64,000 nucleotides of DNA from Rhizobium sp. Root1334 (GTDB taxonomy: Bacteria > Pseudomonadota > Alphaproteobacteria > Rhizobiales > Rhizobiaceae): the NCBI RefSeq assembly GCF_001426665.1, contig NZ_LMEY01000001.1, positions 871,000 to 934,999 on the forward strand, given 5' to 3'. This document shows, piece after piece, positions 33,711-41,221 of the stretch. Below the pieces are notes generated by a model that was not told where the DNA came from, ran no database searches, and saw only the letters and a list, made by a program, of their open reading frames with translations. Every line of letters starts with the position of its first letter. Positions within the stretch are counted from its first letter, which is position 1. Position numbers and translations under genes: made by a program.

Positions 33711-34871
33711 ATGGGGCATTTGGACAAATTCACCAAAATTTCGTTGATTGCGCTCTGTATTGCATTGTCGTCCTGTACGATGCCAAGTTCGGGTCCGAGC
33801 GCGAACAAGATCGCGGCGGAAGCCAAGGAACAGTATGCGCCATACACGCTAATCAATGTGAACTCCAACGTCGTTGCGGCTCTGGATCAGAACTCCGACC
33901 AGCAACTCGCGGCGTCACTGGGAAATAACAAGAAGCGGAGCTCGGCGCTGATTGGCGTTGGCGACACGGTGGCGATTTCCATATGGGAAGCATCGCCTGA
34001 CGGTCTGTTCTCAAGCGGCGCAGGTCGCGGCGGCGGAACGCAGATTCCGGAGCAGCCGGTCTCGGAAGCCGGGACGATCAGTGTCCCATATGCAGGTGTC
34101 ATCCAAGCAGCAAACAAGACGCCGGACCAAGTAAAGGAACTGGTCGAGCAGGCCCTCGTTCGCATGGCCGTTCAGCCGCAGGTTCTCGTCAGCGTTATAA
34201 AGAACGTTTCCAACACGGTCACCGTAACTGGGGAAGTCGCAAACAGCGGGCGAGTCCCCCTCTCCCCGCGCGGCGAGAAACTACTGGACGTCATCGCCAT
34301 AGCTGGCGGGCCGCGTATGGAATCCCATCAGCTTTCCGTACAGATCACACGAGGCAGACGGACAGAAACCATTCCGATGGAACGCCTCATTTCCGATCCC
34401 AGCGAGAATATCTATGTCCAATCGGACGACGTCGTGGCACTCATCCGCCAGCCTCGCAGCTTTACGGTCTTTGGAGCTTCGACCGCCAATGCCTCGGTGC
34501 AATTCGACGAATCGCAGCTTTACCTGAACCAGGCACTTGCAAAGGTTGGCGGCCTGAACGACGAACGGGCGAATGCAAAGGGTATCTTTATCTATCGCAC
34601 GGAATCGACAAAGCTGCTTCGTCGCCTCATGCCGGGAAAGGACTTTTCGTCATACGGCCCGACAGCGAACGTTATCTACCAGGTCGATTTGACCGATCCG
34701 AGCGGTTTCTTCCTGTTAAAAGGGTTTACCCTACGTAACCGCGATCTGATTTACATTGCGAATTCGTCGCTTGCCGAAGTGCGCAAATTTGCCACTCTGG
34801 TCAGTTCGACGGCGGCACCGATTGCGCAGGCAGCATCTGTCTCGAATACGCTATCCGATCTGAGGGACTAA
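33711..34871 (+). CDS. outer-membrane polysaccharide export lipoprotein (OMA/Wza-KpsD type)
   Basis: A 386-residue export protein. The signal is a lipoprotein type (LIALCIALSSC lipobox near residue 22). A Poly_export domain follows (IGVGDTVAISIWEAS... with ISVPYAGVIQAANKTPDQV), then SLBB-like repeats (NTVTVTGEVANSGRVPL and FTVFGASTA...). The C-terminal part carries LRNRDLIYIANSS and a weakly hydrophobic end. It should form the outer-membrane pore of the capsule exporter. The ATG at 33711 is chosen because it puts the signal at the N-terminus and has AGGG upstream; ATGs at 33642 and 33675 would add unneeded residues. A long hairpin separates it from the KpsE-like gene. Confidence 0.85.
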   Translation: MGHLDKFTKISLIALCIALSSCTMPSSGPSANKIAAEAKEQYAPYTLINVNSNVVAALDQNSDQQLAASLGNNKKRSSALIGVGDTVAISIWEASPDGLFSSGAGRGGGTQIPEQPVSEAGTISVPYAGVIQAANKTPDQVKELVEQALVRMAVQPQVLVSVIKNVSNTVTVTGEVANSGRVPLSPRGEKLLDVIAIAGGPRMESHQLSVQITRGRRTETIPMERLISDPSENIYVQSDDVVALIRQPRSFTVFGASTANASVQFDESQLYLNQALAKVGGLNDERANAKGIFIYRTESTKLLRRLMPGKDFSSYGPTANVIYQVDLTDPSGFFLLKGFTLRNRDLIYIANSSLAEVRKFATLVSSTAAPIAQAASVSNTLSDLRD

Positions 34872-34916
34872 CGCCTGAAAAGGCGTCATCTTAAAGCTGC
34901 CTAGTTGTTGTGTTTA

Positions 34917-34945
34917 GAGCCCCATCGGCTGTGCCGATGGGGCTC
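34917..34945 (+). other. 13-bp perfect hairpin between export genes
   Basis: GAGCCCCATCGGC (34917-34929) and GCCGATGGGGCTC (34933-34945) form a perfect stem with a three-base loop. There is no T-run, so it is either a Rho-type or partial terminator, or an mRNA-stabilising hairpin that sets the ratio of outer-membrane lipoprotein to the KpsE-like protein downstream. Confidence 0.55.
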
Positions 34946-35031
34946 CTCGTCTGATGCACTTTTTCGAATTATGAATCCGTGGTATGAGGCCTGCTCGGAG
35001 CAGGCTAGGCGCTCAATTCAGGAGATGAAGT

Positions 35032-36327
35032 TTGAAGGACATGTCCGGGGCGGCAAAGCTCGATAAATCGAAAGCACGCTCGGAGGATACCGGCGCGTTG
35101 GTTTTAAGGCTCGACGAAGTGAGGCCAATGCGTCAGCAACCCGGCGCAGCGCCCGTTGTTCTTCCGAAGCAATTTCCACGCAAGACGACCGTAACGTACA
35201 AGTCGGCGCGCATAACCGGGATGGTCGCCAAGGCCAAGGGTGGCCTCTCCGCCACCGCGATTTCCTTTTTCCTGATGGTCGTCCTGCCGACGATCATCGG
35301 CGCTCTTTATTTTGCCTTTGTCGCGTCTCCCCAATATATGTCCGAGTTCCGTTTCTCTGTTCGCCCGACCGACGGAGCCGCCGCCTCTTCCACGATCGCG
35401 GCAGACGCGGCGCTTGCCATGTCGAACAGTTATATCGTCTCCGATTACGCGTTGAGCCGCGATGCAGTCGACGCCCTGGAGAAAAAAATCGGCCTGCAGG
35501 AAATTTATTCGAAAGCCAGCATTGATGGCTTTTCCCGCCTCTCCGAAGGAGCGTCTCTCGAACGGCTCGTGGATTATTGGCGCAAACGCGTATCGACGAG
35601 CTACGATATCATGACAGGCATCAACGTGATCGAAGTCACGGCTTTTTCGCCAGAGGACGCTCATAAGATTTCCGCCGCTTTGCAAGCACTCTGTGAGCAG
35701 CTGGTGAATGATATCTCCGAGAAGGCGCGACAGAGCCAGATGGCCTTTTCCAAGGGTGAGCTCGATCGCGCTGAAGCGCGTCTGAAGGAGGTTCGCCAAA
35801 GCGAAACGGAGTTGCGCTCCGGTCAGAAAAGCATCGACATCAGAAAAGAGGCTGAAGGAAAAATCCTTTTGAACAACAAACTGCGCGGCGACCTCGCCGA
35901 TCTGGAAGGGCAGTATTCGGCACTGTCGAGCTATATGGATCCGACGTCGCCGCGCCTGACGGTCCTCAAGAACCAGATTGCAGCCGCCCGCGAGCAGATC
36001 GGAAATCTGAAGACACAGATATCAAGTGGCGATGGCTCGACATCCGGCAACCTGGACGATGCCCAGCGCGTCACAAAGTATGACCAGCTGCAGACCGATG
36101 TGGAAATCGCCACGAAACTGTATGAATCGTCTCTCACGAATTACGAACAAGCGCGCATGCGCGCCAACAACAACCAGACCTATCTGGCAACCTATGTCCA
36201 GCCGAGCCTGGCGCAGATTGCGTCTTACCCCCGCGTTTTTGTCGATACGTTGCTTGTGTTCCTGTCAGCCATCGGCATCTGGGTAGTATCGACGCTGATC
36301 TATTACAGCATCCGCGACCATGCTTGA
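35032..36327 (+). CDS. rkpR: KpsE/RkpR-like capsule export inner-membrane protein
   Basis: A 431-residue polysaccharide co-polymerase/export protein. An N-terminal cytoplasmic tail of about 75 residues precedes one membrane helix (FFLMVVLPTIIGALYFAFVA). A long periplasmic region follows with predicted coiled coil (about 225-370; EARLKEVRQSETELRSGQ). A second C-terminal helix (DTLLVFLSAIGIWVVSTLIY) comes before the end. This is the KpsE layout, bridging the ABC transporter and the outer-membrane pore. The start is probably TTG at 35032, with GGAG 7 bases upstream; the ATG at 35041 has no properly spaced ribosome site. The KpsM-like permease follows after 30 bases. Confidence 0.85.
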   Translation: MKDMSGAAKLDKSKARSEDTGALVLRLDEVRPMRQQPGAAPVVLPKQFPRKTTVTYKSARITGMVAKAKGGLSATAISFFLMVVLPTIIGALYFAFVASPQYMSEFRFSVRPTDGAAASSTIAADAALAMSNSYIVSDYALSRDAVDALEKKIGLQEIYSKASIDGFSRLSEGASLERLVDYWRKRVSTSYDIMTGINVIEVTAFSPEDAHKISAALQALCEQLVNDISEKARQSQMAFSKGELDRAEARLKEVRQSETELRSGQKSIDIRKEAEGKILLNNKLRGDLADLEGQYSALSSYMDPTSPRLTVLKNQIAAAREQIGNLKTQISSGDGSTSGNLDDAQRVTKYDQLQTDVEIATKLYESSLTNYEQARMRANNNQTYLATYVQPSLAQIASYPRVFVDTLLVFLSAIGIWVVSTLIYYSIRDHA

Positions 36328-36357
36328 GCAGGGTGGACTTGAGTTGGGATTGCATCC

Positions 36358-37149
36358 ATGAATTCACTCGCGCTCGGCCTTTCCCGGCAGATGCGGATTG
36401 TCAGCGCGCTGACGATCCGAGAGGTCAGGCTGCGTAACAGCAAGCACGCTTTCTCGCAGTTGTTCGACCTGCTTGAGGCCGTCGTCTTCATCGTCGCGCA
36501 TTTTATCATTTTTAAGTTTCTGGGACGGCATCTCCTTATTGGAGACAGCCTCCTGCTGTTCATCACCACCGGCATTCTTCCCGTTCTGTTCTTCCGAAGC
36601 ATAAGTATACGAACATCTTCCGCGCTGGAGTCGGCAAAAGCGGTCACTAGCATCCCGTTTATTGAAGCCATCGATTACGCAATTGCACGTGGATTTGTGG
36701 AGTTCTTGTCCTTTACGCTGGCTTTCATCGGCTTTTTCGCGCTGATCGCCGCCTTCGACATGTCGCGCTATGCAGTACCCTTCAACCCGGTACCCCTCGT
36801 TCAGTTTATAGTTCTGATTTCGTTTTTTGCCTTCGGGATCGGCCTGATCAATTCGTTTTTGATTTTCCTGTTTCCTTTGTGGAAATTCATTTGGGGCATG
36901 TTTTCGCGCGTTCAGATTTTCTTCAGTGCGGTATTTTACATCCCGGAATACATGCCACCGCAGATTAAGAATATATTGTCCTACAACCCGATCATGCACT
37001 TTGTGGCTTTGTTCCGTACGGCTTTTTACCCGACATACCCAACGCATATGATATCGATGAACTACATGCTCGGTTGGACCTGTGTCGTGATGATACTGGG
37101 TCTGGCACTTGAGAGAACGCTTCGAAACCATCGAGCCCATGGCCATTGA
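36358..37149 (+). CDS. rkpT: KpsM/RkpT-like capsule ABC permease
   Basis: A 263-residue ABC-2 type permease with six predicted membrane segments (for example FDLLEAVVFIVAHFIIFKFL, LLLFITTGILPVLFF, FLSFTLAFIGFFALIAAF). The characteristic late segment FYIPEYMPPQIKNILSYNPIMHFVALFR is present. It carries the finished capsule across the inner membrane with a KpsT-type ATPase. In S. meliloti the ATPase gene (rkpS) sits between rkpR and rkpT; here no ATPase gene is adjacent, and the only KpsT-like protein in the window is the degenerate one at 29332. The gene faces the KpsC-like gene; a short hairpin (GAAGCC 37243-37248 with GGCTTC 37260-37265) lies between them. Confidence 0.87.
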   Translation: MNSLALGLSRQMRIVSALTIREVRLRNSKHAFSQLFDLLEAVVFIVAHFIIFKFLGRHLLIGDSLLLFITTGILPVLFFRSISIRTSSALESAKAVTSIPFIEAIDYAIARGFVEFLSFTLAFIGFFALIAAFDMSRYAVPFNPVPLVQFIVLISFFAFGIGLINSFLIFLFPLWKFIWGMFSRVQIFFSAVFYIPEYMPPQIKNILSYNPIMHFVALFRTAFYPTYPTHMISMNYMLGWTCVVMILGLALERTLRNHRAHGH

Positions 37150-37283
37150 ACGCTCAACCAAACTGAGATGATCCAGCGACTCCTCCACGAGAGCGACATG
37201 CGATTAACATGACCGGCATCCCGTTGCGTTGAAGCGGTTCAGGAAGCCCGCTCCGTTCCGGCTTCATATCGCGGATGAGATAC

Positions 37284-38618
37284 CTATCCAAACGGATAGA
37301 TGATGCGGCCGATCAACCGAAACCTTGGATTGGACAACTCCCGGAAGAACAGGATCGGATCCTGGCGGAATATCGCCGCGTCATGACTGTTGCCAATTTT
37401 GGAGACGATCATTGCCAAGAGCGGTGTTATCAAATGCCTCCAGCCAAGAACGCCATAGGGGCCCCACGCCCGCCACTTGGGACCAGGGGAGTGCCGCGGC
37501 AGATCGGGCTCTCTTCTTGTTGCGAAGTACCGAGATATCCCCTCCACCGTTTCCTCAAATGAGAGGCTCTTTCCGCTCTGAGGATCAAAGTATCGTGGAT
37601 AGAGAAGGTAGGCACCGGCAAACAACGCTTCGATGCTAAGGGCGCGCCCGCGGCGATCATTTGGCTGGCGATCGTCGGTCAGTCCCCAGCCAGCGTAGAA
37701 CGGGCAGCCATAGACGGTCACCTTCAAACCTCGCAGCAGGGCCTCGAAGCCGGCGAGCGAGGTGATTGTATAGACGTGATCGACTGTTTCGAATGCCTGA
37801 CTTAGCGAGAGAGGTTGCTTAATTATCTGGCAAAGATGCTGAACATCCTGAGGATCGGATTGGGCAAGACGAACGCGGTTGAGAATATCCGGATGCGGCT
37901 TGTAGATAATCTGCGCGCCCGGGTTCTCCCTGGCCGCCAAGCGCACCAGATCGTTGTTCGTCACGGGGGAGAGGCAGCCAAATTGAATGGATGCGTCGTC
38001 CTCGACCTGACCAATCACCAGGACGCGCTTTCCAGATTTCGGACCATAGAGGCGATCAAGATCGGCCCTGGCGCCGCTGTTGTATTTACTGACGCCGGTG
38101 TCGAGCAGGAACCGGATGCCCGCCGATGCACGCGCCAGAAGCTCCGGCGCGCCATCGAAATCATAGCAGCAAAGCAACCGCTCCAGATCGGATGGTTCGC
38201 GGCAATCGAAATAGGCCGTACCCTGGTCAAGTGCGAGGGACAAAGGCGGGGTGCGGCTGGCATTGGCCACGACCGAACGGATGAAGCCGTCTTCAATGTA
38301 GAAGACCGGGATATCATGCTCTAGCGCGAAGGACTTGAGCCTCTTTGGCGCCCGCAAGCTCCAGACGAAAATCTGAGGATCGGCCTCACGAAGAATTCGA
38401 GCCGCCCAGCCCTCAAAATCGGACTCACGCGCATACATCGGAACGAAAACAAATGCCCGATCGGGAAAATAGCGCTTGAAAAGCTCCTGTTTCCAACCGT
38501 GGATATGAAACGCATAGGTCGTAATCATCTTGGGCGGTTGAGACACAGCAGGCACCTCGCCAGCGAACGGTTGCTCAGAATGCAAATTCGCGGGTTGGTG
38601 TTGCTCAGACAAGGGCAT
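37284..38618 (-). CDS. single-domain KpsC/LpsZ(RkpZ)-like Kdo transferase
   Basis: A 444-residue protein of the Capsule_synth family. Visible landmarks are FYIEDGFIRSVV, VLVIGQVEDDASIQFG, IIYKPHPDIL and the C-terminal SLAGFEALLRGLKVTVYGCP followed by FYAGWGLT. E. coli KpsC has two such catalytic halves and builds the beta-Kdo linker between lipid and capsule; this protein has only one, like LpsZ/RkpZ of S. meliloti. It may therefore add a single type of Kdo linkage or control chain length (known in S. meliloti genetically). The ribosome site for the ATG at 38618 is weak; ATG at 38528 is possible and would still include the whole domain. Confidence 0.8.
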   Translation of the reverse strand: MPLSEQHQPANLHSEQPFAGEVPAVSQPPKMITTYAFHIHGWKQELFKRYFPDRAFVFVPMYARESDFEGWAARILREADPQIFVWSLRAPKRLKSFALEHDIPVFYIEDGFIRSVVANASRTPPLSLALDQGTAYFDCREPSDLERLLCCYDFDGAPELLARASAGIRFLLDTGVSKYNSGARADLDRLYGPKSGKRVLVIGQVEDDASIQFGCLSPVTNNDLVRLAARENPGAQIIYKPHPDILNRVRLAQSDPQDVQHLCQIIKQPLSLSQAFETVDHVYTITSLAGFEALLRGLKVTVYGCPFYAGWGLTDDRQPNDRRGRALSIEALFAGAYLLYPRYFDPQSGKSLSFEETVEGISRYFATRREPDLPRHSPGPKWRAWGPYGVLGWRHLITPLLAMIVSKIGNSHDAAIFRQDPILFFRELSNPRFRLIGRIIYPFG

Positions 38619-38723
38619 CTGCTCGCAAGGCCATTTTCCGAACCCATCTCTTCAAAGGAGCAGAATCAATACCATCGAAAGCCAACGGCTGGAAACCCTG
38701 CTCACCAAGCCTGCGTCTTCAAT

Positions 38724-39734
38724 TCAGGCGACACCAGCGCGCAACAGATCGTGGATATGGAGTATTCCACTCGGCAGCCCGGCATCGTCCACAAGGAAGA
38801 GTACGGTTACCTTCTGTGCCTGCATGATTTCCATGGCAGCGCTTGCTAACGAGCTACCTTTGATAACCCGTGGACTATGTGACATGACCGTATCAACGGT
38901 CTCAAGCAGCAGATCGTGTGACATATGGCGGCGCAGGTCACCATCGGTGATCACGCCAACGAGCTTACCTGTGTCGTCGGTGATTCCAACGACCCCAAAA
39001 CCTTTCGACGACATCTGGATAACCGCGTCGCCCATCGCGCTGCCAAGCGGCAACAGCGGGATCGCATCGCCATCATGCGCCAACTCCTGAACGAGAAGAA
39101 GCTGCGAACCGAGCTTGCCACCAGGGTGGAATGTCTTGAAGTCCTGCGCGGAGAACCCGCGCCGCTCAAGAAGAGCAATTGCCAGAGCGTCGCCCACGGC
39201 CAACTGCAGCATCGCCGAAGTGGTTGGCGCCAGTCCGTGCGGACACGCTTCCTGCACCTTCGGCAGCGTGATGGCGACGCTGGAGTTGCGCGCCAGCAGG
39301 CTTTCGGCATTGGATGTGACCGAGACGACGGGAACATTGAAACGCTTGGCATAGGCCAGCATGTTGCCAAGCTCGACGGTTTCGCCAGACCAAGACAAGA
39401 GGATAAGCAGATCCTCGGACGTGATCATGCCGAGGTCGCCGTGGCTGGCCTCTGTCGGATGCACGAAATAGGCGGATGTCCCGGTCGATGCCATGGTTGC
39501 AGCGATCTTGCGGCCGATATGGCCACTCTTGCCAACCCCGGAAACGACCACGCGGCCACGGCCCCCTGCGATCAGTTCAACAGCATCAACCAGACTGCGC
39601 GAAAGTGCCGGATCGGCGGAAAACTGGGTTGCAAAGGCGCTGATGCCGTCAACCGCCGTCGCGATCGATCGCTTCAGCGATTCAATGACAATACCTTCCA
39701 GAGGAGTGTTCATATCGACTTGCCTGAGACCCAT
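38724..39734 (-). CDS. kpsF: KpsF/KdsD-type arabinose-5-phosphate isomerase
   Basis: A 336-residue enzyme with an N-terminal SIS domain (GVGKSGHIGRKIAATMASTG, THPTEA-like HPTEASHGDLGMI) and two C-terminal CBS repeats (VGVITDGDLRRHM). It interconverts ribulose-5-phosphate and arabinose-5-phosphate, the first step to CMP-Kdo. As a second copy beside capsule genes it would feed the Kdo linker. The ATG at 39734 has GGAG 8 bases upstream, so it is preferred over 39713 or 39755. It precedes the KpsC-like gene on the same strand (105-base gap) and is likely co-transcribed with it. No CMP-Kdo synthetase gene is present in the window. Confidence 0.88.
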   Translation of the reverse strand: MGLRQVDMNTPLEGIVIESLKRSIATAVDGISAFATQFSADPALSRSLVDAVELIAGGRGRVVVSGVGKSGHIGRKIAATMASTGTSAYFVHPTEASHGDLGMITSEDLLILLSWSGETVELGNMLAYAKRFNVPVVSVTSNAESLLARNSSVAITLPKVQEACPHGLAPTTSAMLQLAVGDALAIALLERRGFSAQDFKTFHPGGKLGSQLLLVQELAHDGDAIPLLPLGSAMGDAVIQMSSKGFGVVGITDDTGKLVGVITDGDLRRHMSHDLLLETVDTVMSHSPRVIKGSSLASAAMEIMQAQKVTVLFLVDDAGLPSGILHIHDLLRAGVA

Positions 39735-39875
39735 AAGTACCGCTCCAAACCACAACGAGGCATCCGGTTATAACCAGAGCGCTCTCAGATCAAACCAAAA
39801 CGGCCAATTTGCGTTCGTTATTGACAAAACAGGAAAAACCACCAACCCTGGGAAGCGTGGAAGGGTACCTGCGGA

Positions 39876-40340
39876 TCAGCTTGCGCGCTGCGCTATGATT
39901 TCGTCTTCCCCGAGGATCATCTGGCCCGGATTGCTGATAAACGCTTCCAGCGTCATCGTATCGAGAATATCAGCGATGGCATCGCGCACCGTTGTCATCG
40001 ACCGGCGAACTTCACAAGTATCCGGATCGTTGCAATCGTCACAAACTTCGTAAGCCGTACGGCTGGCACAGCGGATCGGCGCCAGTGGGCCGTCCAGCGT
40101 TCGCACAACCTGCCCGATGCGGATTTCGGATGCCGGCCGCGACAGCGAATAACCGCCACCAGGCCCCTTTTTCGAGCGCAGGATGCCGGCGTTTCGCAGT
40201 TCCAACAGAATAGTATCGAGAAACTTCTTCGGGATATTGTTCCGGCTTGCGATCTCGGTAATGAAGGCTGTCTCGCCCGGATCAAGCCGCGCCAGATCGA
40301 CCAGCGCCTTCAATCCGTATTTTCCCTTTTTGGTCAGCAT
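39876..40340 (-). CDS. Rrf2-family transcription regulator with four cysteines
   Basis: A 154-residue Rrf2 protein. It has an N-terminal winged HTH (YGLKALVDLARL, then EIASRNNIPKKFLDTILLEL and the wing SKKGPGGGYSL). A Cys-rich segment follows (CASRTAYEVCDDCNDPDTC) with four Cys where IscR, NsrR and RirA bind an Fe-S cluster. It is not RirA by its N-terminus. It is likely a redox, iron or sulfur sensor. The ATG at 40340 is preferred over an upstream TTG at 40361. A promoter with a large dyad (40982-41025), read in the same direction, lies upstream of the small genes before it and could be its own target. Confidence 0.85.
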   Translation of the reverse strand: MLTKKGKYGLKALVDLARLDPGETAFITEIASRNNIPKKFLDTILLELRNAGILRSKKGPGGGYSLSRPASEIRIGQVVRTLDGPLAPIRCASRTAYEVCDDCNDPDTCEVRRSMTTVRDAIADILDTMTLEAFISNPGQMILGEDEIIAQRAS

Positions 40341-40491
40341 CGCAGTTCGCTCTTTGAACAAACAGGCACTGAAACCGCGCCTGTCTGCAGATTGCCATCA
40401 CATGACCCGGCATACCACATGGGAAGCCGTGCCAATATACCGATTTAGTGAAAAAATGGCCAAACTGCGGTTTCTGCGGAATATTTATGCC

Positions 40492-40722
40492 TCACGCCGC
40501 CGCGTAGGCGGCGGGTGTGACCAAAGATGCCGATACCGGCAGCGGAGAACGCTGCGAAACCATCAACTGGCGAACGGCTGCCCTCGCCTCGTCGGCCGAA
40601 CGAAAATGCCGTGAGTCGAGATCCCAGACATGGTATTTGACAGCGACGAACTTCAACCGGCCCGCATCCGGAACCACGACACCGACAGCTTCCCCGCCGA
40701 ATTCTATAACCTGCTTGCTCAT
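40492..40722 (-). CDS. conserved-looking 76-residue protein
   Basis: I do not recognise the family. The protein begins MSKQVIEFGGEAVGVVVPD, then GRLKFVAVKYHVWDLDSRHFRSADEARAAVRQLM, consistent with a short beta-alpha fold, and ends in a low-complexity Ala/Ser/Pro tail. There is no signal peptide or membrane segment. The start at 40722 has a good ribosome site (CAGGAG, 9 bases upstream), and a 7-bp GC hairpin (40738-40753) sits directly before that site and might modulate access to it. It lies in the same direction as, and 151 bases upstream of, the Rrf2 gene. Confidence 0.6.
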   Translation of the reverse strand: MSKQVIEFGGEAVGVVVPDAGRLKFVAVKYHVWDLDSRHFRSADEARAAVRQLMVSQRSPLPVSASLVTPAAYAAA

Positions 40723-40737
40723 GGGATAATGCTCCTG

Positions 40738-40753
40738 CCGCGCCTTGGCGCGG
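40738..40753 (-). promoter_or_regulatory. hairpin next to the ribosome site of the 76-residue gene
   Basis: CCGCGCC (40738-40744) and GGCGCGG (40747-40753) pair with a two-base loop, immediately 5' (minus strand) of the CAGGAG ribosome site. It could shield or stabilise the 5' end of this cistron. Confidence 0.35.
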
Positions 40754-40797
40754 ATCATTCAAATCGTGCAACATTCAAGGAAAAGACTGCGTAGAAT

Positions 40798-40893
40798 TCA
40801 CATTCGCCAGAAGGTGCGAATGCAAAGGTCTTTCGTTGTGCGACAATGGGAATGTTTGCCGCGGAAAGTGGCTATGCGGGCATTGTCAGACAT
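40798..40893 (-). CDS. possible 31-residue leader peptide
   Basis: A 31-codon frame begins at 40893 with a strong ribosome site (GAAGGAG, 6 bases spacing) and stops at 40798. The peptide is basic and has Cys17 and Cys24, with three His. It lies between the dyad promoter at 40982-41025 and the 76-residue gene, in a leader with strong secondary structure (GCCCGG/CCGGGC around 40915-40936). It could be a regulatory leader, for example cysteine- or metal-linked given the Rrf2 gene downstream, or just a chance frame. Confidence 0.3.
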   Translation of the reverse strand: MSDNARIATFRGKHSHCRTTKDLCIRTFWRM

Positions 40894-40981
40894 GGCTCTC
40901 TCCTTCGGCAAAGGCCCGGCGGGATGCTCCCGGGCGTGTTACAGGTCTCCGCTCTGGCTCCTGCCATCAGCGAATAACCAC

Positions 40982-41010
40982 AAAATATGGTAGACCACAA
41001 ATTTAGTCAA
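40982..41010 (-). promoter_or_regulatory. strong leftward promoter TTGACT-17-TATTTT
   Basis: Minus strand: -35 TTGACT (41005-41010), exactly 17 bases, -10 TATTTT (40982-40987). It would transcribe the leader frame, the 76-residue gene and probably the Rrf2 gene. The inverted repeat at 40989-41025 covers the spacer and the -35, as expected for repressor control. Confidence 0.6.
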
Positions 41011-41025
41011 TTAAATTTGTCTACC
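40989..41025. promoter_or_regulatory. large dyad over the promoter, candidate Rrf2 operator
   Basis: GGTAGAC-CAC-AAATTT on the left and AAATTTGTCTACC on the right are inverted copies (one 3-base insertion). ACAAATTT (40997-41004) and AAATTTGT (41013-41020) are perfect. The core read on the minus strand, TTGACTAAATTTGT, resembles IscR/Rrf2-type sites (GACTAAATT...GTC). Autoregulation by the Rrf2 protein encoded downstream is the simplest reading. Confidence 0.5.
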
Positions 41026-41172
41026 TGCGAAAAATAATACTACTTCATTCGTCATTCCAGCCAAACGAAGCAAGGCTTGTTCATGATCCGGGACATCGTA
41101 GAATGAAAATCTAGTTTTCGTAGAAATCCGAATCGCGTTCACCGCCATTATGTAGGCTCTCCATGAGACGAA

Positions 41173-41198
41173 AAAAGGGCAGCCGAAGCTGCCCTTTT
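41173..41198 (-). terminator. intrinsic terminator of secDF
   Basis: AAAAGGGCAGC (41173-41183) pairs perfectly with GCTGCCCTTTT (41188-41198) around a CGAA loop. On the minus strand the stem runs into six T (41171-41176). It lies 23 bases beyond the secDF stop. It may also work on the other strand, since TTTTTT follows at 41201-41206. Confidence 0.85.
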
Positions 41199-41221
41199 GA
41201 TTTTTTCCATTGAGAGACCGA

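Noticed and set aside
40894-40980. Possible glycine or SAM riboswitch in the leader of the 76-residue gene
   Set aside because: The CCGAAGGAG stretch resembled a glycine aptamer at first, but the remaining conserved blocks are not there; kept only as an undefined structured leader.
41011-41150. 45-codon frame on - beyond the secDF terminator
   Set aside because: It crosses the dyad promoter, lacks a ribosome site and has no recognisable feature.
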